From: Candidatus Dormiibacterota bacterium | Lineage (GTDB): Bacteria; Chloroflexota; Dormibacteria; Dormibacterales; Dormibacteraceae | Reading direction: 5' to 3' | NCBI GenBank assembly: GCA_003151935.1 | Contig: PLYZ01000044.1 | Location: 1-64,000 of the forward strand | Length of the DNA: 64,000 nt | Shown: positions 42,960 through 50,732 of the stretch, piece after piece | Layout of the letters: the number at the start of each line of letters is the position of its first letter | How positions within the stretch are numbered: position 1 is the stretch's first letter | The notes under the pieces: model-generated | Database searches by the model: none | The model's input: the letters and a program-made list of their open reading frames with translations, nothing else | Told to the model about the DNA's origin: nothing | Made by a program: the position numbers and the translations under genes

Positions 42960-43733
42960 ATGGAAGACCGGAACAAAGGCGGACAAGGCCGAGTTGCGGT
43001 TAGTGAGTTGACAGGAGCCGGAGTGGTCCTGCTGACCACATTCCTTGCCTCGTCGGTCGAAGCGATCGAGATGGTCATCATCGTGCTCGGCGTGGGCGCG
43101 ACACGCGGCTGGCGCTCAGCGTTGATCGGCGCCGCCACCGGCTTCGCTCTCCTGGCCGTGATCGTCGCGATCCTCGGCGCGGCGCTCGCGTCGATTCCGA
43201 TTGGACCACTGCGCGTGGTGGTGGGGGCTTTGCTTCTGCTGTTCGGCCTGCAGTGGTACCGCAAAGGCATCGCGCGCGTGGCGGCGCGAGGCCTGGCCGG
43301 AATGAGCGAACAAGACGTACAGGACAGCGACGTCCCGCTGCACGGCATGGACTGGGTCGCGTTCGTCCTCTCATTCAAGGGAGTGCTGCTCGAGGGCCTT
43401 GAGATCGCGTTGATCGTCGTGTCGTTCGGACTCGCGGCAGGGCAGCTTGGCCTTTCCGTCGTCGGTGCGGCAGCCGCCGTCGTAGTGATCGGCGCTTCCG
43501 GATTTGCCCTGAAAGGCTTCGTCACCCGAATTCCACGAAGCCTGCTGCAGCTGATCGTGGGAACGCTGCTGACATCTTTCGGCACTTTCTGGTCCCTCGA
43601 GGGCCTTGGCGTGAGCTGGCCTCAGAGCGACCTCGACATCGTGGCCCTACTCGTCGTGTACGGCCTCGCCGCGGCCACGTACATCGAACTCGAGCGCCGC
43701 CGAACCCATCGCGCGCGCCTCGAGGTGGCGTAA
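42960..43733 (+). CDS. COG4280-like integral membrane protein
   Basis: A 257-residue protein with about seven helices. Two related acidic motifs sit in membrane helices, SSVEAIEMVIIVLG near residue 31 and GVLLEGLEIALIVVSFG near residue 140, reminiscent of inverted-repeat cation transporters (compare the E-x-x-E motifs of FTR1 and GDT1 families). Function is unassigned; a metal or cation transport role is inferred. ATG 42960 is 12 bases from the divergent DUF5996 start. A small membrane protein follows directly. Confidence 0.78.
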   Translation: MEDRNKGGQGRVAVSELTGAGVVLLTTFLASSVEAIEMVIIVLGVGATRGWRSALIGAATGFALLAVIVAILGAALASIPIGPLRVVVGALLLLFGLQWYRKGIARVAARGLAGMSEQDVQDSDVPLHGMDWVAFVLSFKGVLLEGLEIALIVVSFGLAAGQLGLSVVGAAAAVVVIGASGFALKGFVTRIPRSLLQLIVGTLLTSFGTFWSLEGLGVSWPQSDLDIVALLVVYGLAAATYIELERRRTHRARLEVA

Positions 43734-43973
43734 GTGCGAATGGTCTTTTCAGGGGCTGTCGGCGTCGGGCGCTTCCTTTACCGGTTCATCGTTGGAGACG
43801 ACTGGACGGTGGCGGTGGTGATGCTGCTCGCGCTGGCGGCAACCGGCGTGCTGGTGGCACATCGGATTTCAGCCTGGTGGCTGGTGCCACCGCTCGCGAT
43901 CGTCACGACCGGCATCAGCCTCCGTCGCTCGGGCCGACAACACGAGGCGGCCGGGCATCGCCTGAGACGCTGA
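43734..43973 (+). CDS. Small two-helix membrane protein
   Basis: A 79-residue protein that begins at GTG 43734 immediately after the TAA of the COG4280-like gene. Two hydrophobic helices (TVAVVMLLALAATGVLVA and SAWWLVPPLAIVTTGISL) are followed by a basic tail. Probably co-expressed with, and perhaps a partner of, the preceding transporter-like protein. I know several genomes where such a short protein follows, but no function. Confidence 0.7.
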   Translation: MRMVFSGAVGVGRFLYRFIVGDDWTVAVVMLLALAATGVLVAHRISAWWLVPPLAIVTTGISLRRSGRQHEAAGHRLRR

Positions 43974-43977
43974 AGGA

Positions 43978-44826
43978 TTAGCGGACAAAGCGCTGGACGA
44001 AGGCCAGAGCCTTTTCCGCGACCTCGCGCCAGCCGCTGTCGATGACCAGCGCGTGCCCGCGGTTCGGAATTTCAACGATCTCCGTCACTCCCTGGTTGCG
44101 CTTCTGCCGCTTGTACGAGGCATTCGCGATGGCCCACGGGACGGTGTTGTCCTTCTGGCCCGAGATGATGAGAAGCGGTCCTCGGGCCGGGTTTTTCGAG
44201 TCGACCTTCGCCTCGGTCCACGGGTTGAGGTTGGCGAATGCCGCCTGGAACAGAGGCGCGCCGGAGGCCGGGACCGCGAAGGTGTCGTAAAGCTCCTTGG
44301 CCTCGTCCTCGCTGACTGCGTTCGCGAAGGCAAAGCGGAACTGCGGGTAGGTGAGGGGGATGGAGCGGTTGCGGTTGGCGGGGTTGCCAATCACGGGCGA
44401 CGCCGCCTTCAGGGCCGAGAGCGGGAGCGGCAGCACGCCCCGGAAGGGCGCTGGGTCGATCGCAACCGATGCGGCTGAAAGGCCACGCCCGGCCGCGATC
44501 TGGGTGAGCAGACCTCCGAAGGAATGCCCGACCACGGCGGGCTTCTTCTTCAGGCGGCCGATCAACTCGGAGAAGTGGTCCGCGACCGGCCCAACTTTCT
44601 TTCGGGCGAAGACCTCGGGGTGCGCCCTCGCCTCGGCCACCGTGTCCGGATCGTCCGGCCATCCGGGCGTCAGCGCTGTGTAACCGGCCTGCTCGAACAG
44701 AGCCGCCCAGCGGTCCCAGCTGTTTGGGAGCAGCCAGAGCCCGTGGATGAACACCACAGGAGTCAGGCCCGATCCATTCGCGCGCTCAACCTCGTTTGCG
44801 GTGGTGCGACCCGTTGTGGCGGCCAT
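43978..44826 (-). CDS. Alpha/beta hydrolase
   Basis: A 282-residue hydrolase from ATG 44826 (AGGAGG site). It shows VVFIHGLWLLPNSWDRW (oxyanion region), the nucleophile elbow VVGHSFGGLL, a candidate acid in ISGQKDNTVP and the catalytic His in IPNRGHALVIDS. A full triad is present, with no signal peptide. The substrate is unknown. Similar to esterase/haloperoxidase-like enzymes of soil actinobacteria. Confidence 0.87.
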   Translation of the reverse strand: MAATTGRTTANEVERANGSGLTPVVFIHGLWLLPNSWDRWAALFEQAGYTALTPGWPDDPDTVAEARAHPEVFARKKVGPVADHFSELIGRLKKKPAVVGHSFGGLLTQIAAGRGLSAASVAIDPAPFRGVLPLPLSALKAASPVIGNPANRNRSIPLTYPQFRFAFANAVSEDEAKELYDTFAVPASGAPLFQAAFANLNPWTEAKVDSKNPARGPLLIISGQKDNTVPWAIANASYKRQKRNQGVTEIVEIPNRGHALVIDSGWREVAEKALAFVQRFVR

Positions 44827-44921
44827 TTGCGAACCTCCTGACGCTGATCGGGAGCCTCGATGGTATTCGCATCCGGCCTTCCTCGCCACACCTGGTTTGA
44901 AGGACGAATTACACTCGAACC

Positions 44922-45377
44922 GTGGCCGGCGAAACCTCCCTCAGCTCGCTGCAGGCCGGCTACATCGAGCTGGCCGCGATCGTGCGCGCGCTGCATGGTG
45001 ACTGGACCGCTCCCGCGCCGGGTTACGAGGGTTGGACGTGCCGGGACCTTCTGGCGCACCTCTCGAGCTCGGCCGCATCTCTGCCGGCGGTGGTCAGCTC
45101 CGCGACCGAGCCCAGAGACCCGAACGCACCGCCCTTCGACGCCGATCGCTGGAACGCATCGCAGGTCCGGCGACGGGCCGACAAGCAGGCCCAGGAGCTC
45201 GTCGACGAGTACGACATGGGGACCACGCGCCTGGTGATGGTGCTGTCGGACGCGACGTTGGAAACTCCGGTCACGATCGGTCCCTACGCCGGTGAATCTA
45301 TTGGCCAAACGATGGCGAGGATGCTGGAGCACCAGCGCCACCACGTGTCCGACCTCGAGCAAGCGCTTACCAGCTGA
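44922..45377 (+). CDS. DinB/maleylpyruvate isomerase N-terminal-like protein
   Basis: A 151-residue four-helix protein from GTG 44922. GWTCRDLLAHLSSSAASLP and the C-terminal MARMLEHQRHHVSDLEQAL match the mycothiol-dependent maleylpyruvate isomerase/DinB metalloenzyme fold, whose His residues bind a metal. The helix-loop pattern lacks the first His in the usual position, so activity is uncertain. Such proteins are linked to thiol chemistry or detoxification. It stands alone. Confidence 0.7.
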   Translation: MAGETSLSSLQAGYIELAAIVRALHGDWTAPAPGYEGWTCRDLLAHLSSSAASLPAVVSSATEPRDPNAPPFDADRWNASQVRRRADKQAQELVDEYDMGTTRLVMVLSDATLETPVTIGPYAGESIGQTMARMLEHQRHHVSDLEQALTS

Positions 45378-45398
45378 AATCGCCCAGGCCGTAGTTCC

Positions 45399-45761
45399 TC
45401 AGGCAGATCTCTTGATTGCGTCGCCGATCGCCTTGGCGGCAGCCGGTGGATCGTCGACTCCGATCACCACCTTGGCGTAGTGCTCGTCGCGCAAATGGAT
45501 CGCGATTGCCTTGTCCGGGTCGTGGACGTCCCAGAACGCCCACTCGCCGTGGTTGATAAATCGTCCCGCGGTGATGACGCCAGGCAGGTTGGTGCCAACC
45601 ACTCGAAGCCCGTGCCAGATGGTTCGCGCCTCGGGTGGGCTCACATCAACCGACGCGACGTGTTCAAGAGGCACTTCGAGCTGGCTCCTGAGGGCGAAGA
45701 ACTGATCAGCGCCACGGATGTGAATGATGAGACTGGTGGGGGTGAACTCTACTTCCGCCAT
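45399..45761 (-). CDS. Hypothetical protein, PH-domain-like
   Basis: A 120-residue cytoplasmic protein with alternating strands (LIIHIRGADQFFALRSQLEV, VPLEHVASVDVSP, WAFWDVHDPDKAIAIHL) and a C-terminal helix (PPAAAKAIGDAI). The pattern resembles small bacterial PH-like proteins with a 'not-a-membrane' beta-barrel. I recall similar unassigned proteins in bacilli and actinobacteria. Function unknown. A gene-free 250-base spacer follows upstream. Confidence 0.7.
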   Translation of the reverse strand: MAEVEFTPTSLIIHIRGADQFFALRSQLEVPLEHVASVDVSPPEARTIWHGLRVVGTNLPGVITAGRFINHGEWAFWDVHDPDKAIAIHLRDEHYAKVVIGVDDPPAAAKAIGDAIKRSA

Positions 45762-46011
45762 CGACGCCAGCGTACGTCTATCTGGCCCCCGGAGAGTCGG
45801 TTCGTTCCCCCCGTCAGCACGGGTGTCGCGAGGTCAGGCGCCAGGACGCCCGCACCATGCCCGACGATGAATCTCGCCCCAGAAAGGGAAGGGCCGCGCC
45901 GGAAGTGCCGTCAGGCCATCGGCGCGTCATCTGTCTGCCGGAACATTCTGCGAAGCGTCCCTGCGCAAGGCCATAGTCGAGGTCCGTCCTGGGTGCACGC
46001 TCAGAGGAACC

Positions 46012-46407
46012 TCAAAGCTCGCTGGGAGTCTCGGCGCAGGCCGGACACAGCCCGGTGAACACGAGGTGATGACTCGTGACCTTGAAGCCGGTGCTGTTCT
46101 GAACCCCAGCCGCGGCATCCTCTAAAACGCAGCCCGGAACCTCGGCGACCTGGCCGCAAGAGTCGCAGCGGACGTGCTCGTGGTGGTCGTCCCCCACCTC
46201 GTAATGAGCTTTGCCATCCCCCAGGTCGATCCTCCGGATCGCCCCCTCCCGTTCCATGGCGGACACGGCGCGGAAGACCGTGGAGTAGTCGGCTCCCCCC
46301 AGGGCGACTCGCGCGGCTTCGTGCAGCTCGTCGAGCGACCAGGCGTGTCGAGCTTCCCCTCCGAACAGGCTCTTGACCACGTCGGTGACCGGACTCGGAC
46401 GGGGCAT
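46012..46407 (-). CDS. zur: Fur-family regulator, probably Zur
   Basis: A 131-residue metal-responsive repressor from ATG 46407. Winged-helix (WSLDELHEAARVALGG then YSTVFRAVSAMEREGAIRRI) is followed by the dimerisation domain with HHEHVRCDSCGQ and a second Cys pair CPAC near the C-terminus (structural zinc). It is divergent from a znuABC-type importer with a near-perfect palindrome in between, which supports a zinc-uptake regulator. Fur- or Mur-type specificity is not excluded. Confidence 0.85.
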   Translation of the reverse strand: MPRPSPVTDVVKSLFGGEARHAWSLDELHEAARVALGGADYSTVFRAVSAMEREGAIRRIDLGDGKAHYEVGDDHHEHVRCDSCGQVAEVPGCVLEDAAAGVQNSTGFKVTSHHLVFTGLCPACAETPSEL

Positions 46408-46438
46408 TCTCGAGATCATACAGGGACCGCACATTACT

Positions 46439-46459
46439 TGCCCAACTAAGTTGTGCAAT
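46439..46459. promoter_or_regulatory. Near-perfect palindrome, candidate Zur operator
   Basis: TTGCCCAACT-A-AGTTGTGCAA is a 21-base palindrome with nine of ten arm positions matching. It lies between the regulator start (46407) and the znuA start (46516), the expected position for autoregulation and repression of the importer. The form agrees with Fur-superfamily operators. Confidence 0.75.
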
Positions 46460-46515
46460 ACTCTTGCGCGACTGGGCCCGCTCCTGAGGCCCAGCGCTGG
46501 GTCAGGAGGTTGTCG

Positions 46516-47415
46516 TTGGCGGGCAAGCGAATCTGGGCGTTGATGATCTTGGCCCTGGCCATGAGCGCATGCGGAGGCCCGACCCCCGTCGCGTCGACCG
46601 GCTCGATCAAAGTCGTCGCGGGGCAGAACTTCTGGGGCAGCATCGCCGCCCAGCTGGGCGGATCGAAGGCCAGCGTCCAGAGCGTGGTGTCAGATCCGAA
46701 CGCCGATCCTCACGAATACGAGACCAACACCAATGACGCCCGCGCATTCGCCGACGCCAACCTCGTGATCCTCAACGGAGCCGGCTACGACGATTGGGGC
46801 AACAAGCTCCTGGCGGCGAATCCCAGCAGCCATCGCACAGTCCTCATCGCGGCCGGCCTCCTCGGCAAGAAGGCCGGCGACAACCCTCATTTCTGGTACA
46901 ACCCCGACTACGTCGCGCGGATCGCCGACCAGATCACCGCGGACTACAAGTCCATCGGCGCCGCCGATTCCGCTTACTTCGACCAGCAGCGCGCCGCATT
47001 CACCGCCTCGCTCGAGCCATATACGCAGCGCATTGCCGAGATCAAGGCGAAGTTCAGCGGCGTGCCGGTCGCCTCGACCGAGAGCATCTACGTGTACATG
47101 GCGACCGCCCTCGGCTTGAATCTCATCTCCCCAACCGCGTTCATGAACGCCGTCAGCGAGGGCAATGACCCGCCGGCCGCGGCGGTCATCGAATTCCAGG
47201 ACCAGATCACCGGGAGGCAGGCCAGGGTGCTGGTTTACAACGTCCAGACGGCGACCGCCGTCACGACCAACGTCAAACAGCTCGCGTTGCTCGCGCACAT
47301 CCCGGTGGTGGGCGTATCCGAGACGCTGCAGCCCGAGTCCGCGACATTCCAGGATTGGCAGCTCTCCCAGCTCATCGCCCTGCAGAGCGCGCTGAATGCC
47401 GGATCGGGAGCGTGA
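46516..47415 (+). CDS. znuA: Metal ABC transporter substrate-binding lipoprotein
   Basis: A 299-residue cluster A-I (ZnuA/PsaA-like) protein. A lipobox LALAMSAC directs lipid anchoring outside the membrane. The mature domain has the DPHEYE motif and the NPHFWYNPDYV region with the histidine and glutamate/aspartate metal ligands. The TTG start at 46516 is set by the AGGAGG site at 46504-46509; a longer frame is open but weaker. First gene of a three-gene importer, overlapped by one base with the ATPase gene. Confidence 0.85.
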   Translation: MAGKRIWALMILALAMSACGGPTPVASTGSIKVVAGQNFWGSIAAQLGGSKASVQSVVSDPNADPHEYETNTNDARAFADANLVILNGAGYDDWGNKLLAANPSSHRTVLIAAGLLGKKAGDNPHFWYNPDYVARIADQITADYKSIGAADSAYFDQQRAAFTASLEPYTQRIAEIKAKFSGVPVASTESIYVYMATALGLNLISPTAFMNAVSEGNDPPAAAVIEFQDQITGRQARVLVYNVQTATAVTTNVKQLALLAHIPVVGVSETLQPESATFQDWQLSQLIALQSALNAGSGA

Positions 47416-48212
47416 TGAAAATGCAGCCGCCGGCGATCGTTGCGCGGGACCTCGCGGCCGGCTATGGAGCTCATCGAGTATGGGCGCATGCCGACTTTTC
47501 CATCGCAGCGGGATCGTTCACGGCAATCCTTGGACCCAACGGCGGCGGCAAGTCGACGCTGATCCGGACGATCCTCGGGCTGCTGCCACCCGCCGATGGC
47601 CAGCTCCAGGTCCTGGGCGAGAAGCCCCGCCGTGGCAACCGGCTGATCGGTTACATCCCGCAGCGGTCCACGTTCGATCCGGAACTTTCGATCCGCGGGC
47701 GTGACTTCGTCAGCCTCGGCGTAGACGGCCACCGCTGGGGGATGAGACTTCTCGGTGCGGCCACCGCCGCCGCGGCGGACGTGTCGATCCGCTCGGTGGA
47801 CGCCGAGTCGTACGCGGACCGCCCGATCGGGCAGCTGTCGGGAGGCGAGCAGCAGCGGCTTCTTCTCGCGCAGGCATTGGTCGGCAACCCGCGCCTCCTG
47901 CTCATGGACGAGCCGCTCTCGCAGCTCGACGTGCGAAACCAGAGCCTGATCGTCCAGCTGATCGAGGATCTCAAGCGCGCGCGTGAGCTCACGGTCCTGC
48001 TCATCGCGCACGACGTCAACCCGCTTCTCCCCCACATCGACCACGTCCTCTACGTCGCCCAGGGCAACGTCGCGATGGGGACGCCGCAGGAGATCATCAC
48101 CTCCGAATCGCTCACGCGGATCTACTCGACCCCGGTCGAGGTGCTCAAAGACAGCCGCGGGCGAGTGTTCGTGGTCGGCCTCGAGGAGGAGGTCAGCCAC
48201 CCGCATGGTTGA
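47415..48212 (+). CDS. znuC: Metal ABC transporter ATP-binding protein
   Basis: A 265-residue ATPase. Walker A is GPNGGGKST, the signature is LSGGEQQRLLLAQA, Walker B is LLLMDEPLSQLD, and the switch His is in LIAHDVNP. The ATG overlaps the znuA stop by one base. The 3' end overlaps the permease start by eight bases. Assigned to zinc/manganese import by its neighbours. Confidence 0.92.
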   Translation: MKMQPPAIVARDLAAGYGAHRVWAHADFSIAAGSFTAILGPNGGGKSTLIRTILGLLPPADGQLQVLGEKPRRGNRLIGYIPQRSTFDPELSIRGRDFVSLGVDGHRWGMRLLGAATAAAADVSIRSVDAESYADRPIGQLSGGEQQRLLLAQALVGNPRLLLMDEPLSQLDVRNQSLIVQLIEDLKRARELTVLLIAHDVNPLLPHIDHVLYVAQGNVAMGTPQEIITSESLTRIYSTPVEVLKDSRGRVFVVGLEEEVSHPHG

Positions 48213-49143
48213 GCAATCGATCTTCACCACCATCACCAACACCTCGCCGCAAGTCAGCTGGAACCTGTTCGACGACATTGCGGCGCTTTTCCACTACGAC
48301 TTCATGGTTCACGCTTTCGAAGCGGGCACCATCGTGGCGATCGTCGCAGGCGCGATCGGCTACTTTGTCGTGCTGCGCAGCTCGGCCTTTGCGGCGCATG
48401 CGCTCTCCCACATCGGCTTCGCGGGTGCCACGGGTGCGGTGGTGCTGGCGGTGAACCCGATCTTCGGCCTGCTCGTCTTCACGGTCGGCAGCGGCATCGC
48501 GATCGGCGCGCTCGGCAACCGGCTGCGAGGTCGCGACGTGACCATCGGCATCGTGCTGGCGTGGACGCTCGGGCTCGGCGTGCTGTTCATCTCGCTGTAT
48601 TCGGGCTACGCGAACGAGGCTTACGCGATCCTTTTCGGACTCATCCTCGGCATCAGCGCCAACGACGTGATCTTCACGCTGGTCGCGGGCATCGTGACAA
48701 TCGCCGCCCTGATCGCCATCTACAGGCCGCTGCTGTTCGCATCAGTCGACGAGGAGCTCGCCGGCGCGAAAGGCGTTCCCGTGACCGCGTTGTCGATCGG
48801 TTTCATGGCCATCCTCGCCGTTGCCGTCACCGAGGCCGTGCAGGTGGTGGGCGTCCTCCTGATCTTCGCGCTGATCGTCACGCCCGCCGCCATCGCGGTG
48901 CGTTTCACGAGCCGGCCGTTTGTGGCCATCGCCACCGGCGTCGTGCTGGCCCTCGCCTTCACGTGGGCCGGTCTGACGATCGCGTACTACTCCCCACACC
49001 CGGTGAGCTTCTTCATCACGTCGATCGCCTTCGCGACCTATGTGGTCGTGCGCCTGGCCGAACCCATCGGCCGGCGCCTGCGGAGGAAATCCGCGACCGC
49101 CGCGTCGATCCAAGATCAACAGGGTCACACCAGCGACGCTTGA
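48205..49143 (+). CDS. znuB: Metal ABC transporter permease
   Basis: A 312-residue integral membrane protein with about eight helices (FMVHAFEAGTIVAIVAGAIG, then SAFAAHALSHIGFAG). The SAFAAHALSHIGFAG stretch is the conserved ZnuB/ABC-3 motif. ATG 48205 overlaps the znuC stop. It completes a znuABC unit under the presumed Zur operator. Confidence 0.9.
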   Translation: MVEQSIFTTITNTSPQVSWNLFDDIAALFHYDFMVHAFEAGTIVAIVAGAIGYFVVLRSSAFAAHALSHIGFAGATGAVVLAVNPIFGLLVFTVGSGIAIGALGNRLRGRDVTIGIVLAWTLGLGVLFISLYSGYANEAYAILFGLILGISANDVIFTLVAGIVTIAALIAIYRPLLFASVDEELAGAKGVPVTALSIGFMAILAVAVTEAVQVVGVLLIFALIVTPAAIAVRFTSRPFVAIATGVVLALAFTWAGLTIAYYSPHPVSFFITSIAFATYVVVRLAEPIGRRLRRKSATAASIQDQQGHTSDA

Positions 49144-49173
49144 GTTCGGAGCACGTGCCTGAAGCAATAAACA

Positions 49174-49192
49174 GGTACCGGATTTAGGTACC
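49174..49192. promoter_or_regulatory. GGTACC direct repeats, 13-base period
   Basis: GGTACC at 49174 and 49187 are separated start to start by 13 bases, reading GGTACCGGATTTAGGTACC. The same arrangement (GGTACCGGAAGTCGGTACC) occurs at 54396, upstream of the LuxR/NHL regulator. The downstream gene is a small ORF at 49289. Candidate binding site of that regulator. Confidence 0.45.
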
Positions 49193-49288
49193 ACCGGCCA
49201 GTCTTCAGGTGTTTCCCACCTTATGAGCCACAGGGTCCCCTTCCTACCTTGGTGCAAGGTCAGAAATCCAGAAGGAGGACAACGAAAA

Positions 49289-49423
49289 GTGAGCGACAAC
49301 TACAGGTTCTATTCGGCAAAGATGGCCGAGCTCCGCGTCTACCGCGCGGCCTCCCGGCCATTGCACGACCAGCTCCACGAGCTCCTGGTGTTCGTGAGGA
49401 TGTGTGAGGCCCTATGGAGATGA
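49289..49423 (+). CDS. Small 44-residue ORF
   Basis: Begins at GTG 49289 after a strong AAGGAGG site nine bases upstream. Encodes a polar, partly basic peptide with SAKMAELRVYRAASRPLHDQ and a HELLVFVRMCEALWR tail. No signal or membrane helix. Not recognised. The GGTACC repeats lie about 100 bases upstream, so it may be regulated. Confidence 0.45.
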   Translation: MSDNYRFYSAKMAELRVYRAASRPLHDQLHELLVFVRMCEALWR

Positions 49424-49450
49424 CCCCTAGCGTGAGCTGCTCGGTCCCGA

Positions 49451-50359
49451 TTACCTGGTCGTGGCGGAGGTCAGGGAGGCAAGGGTTCTGAGCTCCGGGA
49501 GATAGGGGACCGATCTATCTCTTGTGACCAGGTTGAGGACCACCTGGTCCGCGCCGGCGCTGAATAGACCGCTGACACGCTCTTGAACTGTTGCGACATC
49601 GCCCCAGGCCACGATCGCATCGAAGAGCTCGTCTGATCCGGGGGGCTCGAGTGCCTCGGGCCGCCAGCCCAGCCGGAGAAGATTGTTTCGGTAGTTCTCG
49701 GTACGGAGGTAAAGGGTCGTGTGCAAGTCTCCGATCGTCCGGGCCGTGGCCCGGTCGGCCGCCAGCACCACCGGCAGATCAGCCGCGAGGAAGGGCTCCG
49801 GACCGAGCTGCTCACGGACCAGCCGGATGTGCTCTGCTGTCGTGAAGTAGGGGTAGGCGCCGGCGGTGCGTTCCCCCGCAAGCCCAACCATGCGGGGGCC
49901 GAGGGCGGCGAGGACAATCGGGGGCAGCGGCGCTTCGGGACCGCGCCATAGGGCTTGGCCCATCCGATCGAGATAGTCGCGCATGGCGGAAACCGGCCGG
50001 GCATAGTCGTGCCCGCGGGCGGCAACCATCGGGGCATGGCTCACGCCCAAACCCAGGATGAATCGATCGGGCCACGCCTCGGCCAAGGCGCGGCCGCCGG
50101 CCGCCATGGCCATCGGATCGCGCGCCCAGATGTTGGCGATCCCGCTGGCGACGACCAGGCTCGAAGTTGCGCCCAGGAAGATGGAGGCTTGAACGAACGC
50201 CTCGCGGCCCACCGCCTCCCCGTACCACAGCGTGCCGTAGCCAAGCTTCTCGATCTCGACGGCGACATCTCGCTGCACAGTCGCGTGCTGAGCAGACAGC
50301 GAACCAGAGAAGATGCCCAGCCTGCGTGGTTTGATGTTGCCTAGTCGCGTCAGACCCAT
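49451..50359 (-). CDS. LLM-class F420-dependent oxidoreductase
   Basis: A 302-residue luciferase-like monooxygenase-fold protein from ATG 50359. RRLGIFSGSLSAQH start, LGYGTLWYGEAVGREAF, SGIANIWARDPMAM and RFILGLGVSHAPM match the F420-dependent TIGR03620-type subgroup. It would reduce or oxidise an unknown substrate with coenzyme F420. Stands alone. Confidence 0.85.
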   Translation of the reverse strand: MGLTRLGNIKPRRLGIFSGSLSAQHATVQRDVAVEIEKLGYGTLWYGEAVGREAFVQASIFLGATSSLVVASGIANIWARDPMAMAAGGRALAEAWPDRFILGLGVSHAPMVAARGHDYARPVSAMRDYLDRMGQALWRGPEAPLPPIVLAALGPRMVGLAGERTAGAYPYFTTAEHIRLVREQLGPEPFLAADLPVVLAADRATARTIGDLHTTLYLRTENYRNNLLRLGWRPEALEPPGSDELFDAIVAWGDVATVQERVSGLFSAGADQVVLNLVTRDRSVPYLPELRTLASLTSATTR

Positions 50360-50732
50360 GTGATCGAGGCAATGGTGCCAGGTTGCGATGCAGTGGATAG
50401 GCTTACCCGCAGTTCGGGTTCGCACGCAGCAAAAAGGGAATCAGGCCCAAATGAAGCTCTCGACCGCGGAAACAATCCTCGTGGTGACGTTGCTGATACG
50501 TCGTCTGCGACGTTCTGCGGACTCCGCCGGCACACCTCGAAACCCGGGATCCAGCGTGCGTGACCGGCATCGTCATAGTCGCGCCGGCCCTGCTTTTCGT
50601 CGGGCTTGCGCTGAGCATCGTCGCGCTAGTCCTTCTGTTTTGAAGGTCAGAAAGCACGCCGATCGTCGCGATCGTCGTCGTTTTCGCCGGCTATTGGATG
50701 CTCCGGAGAGGCACCACGAACACAGCCGGACG
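50360..50732 (+). pseudogene. Decayed small membrane ORFs in a 373-base spacer
   Basis: Two hydrophobic stretches are in one frame: VTGIVIVAPALLFVGLALSI (GTG 50560 to TGA 50641) and, after that in-frame stop, TPIVAIVVVFAGYWMLRR to TAG near 50733. Another start, ATG 50450 (MKLSTAETILVVTLL), soon loses its hydrophobic frame. This looks like a small membrane gene interrupted by frameshift and nonsense changes, or unconnected short peptides. Confidence 0.3.
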
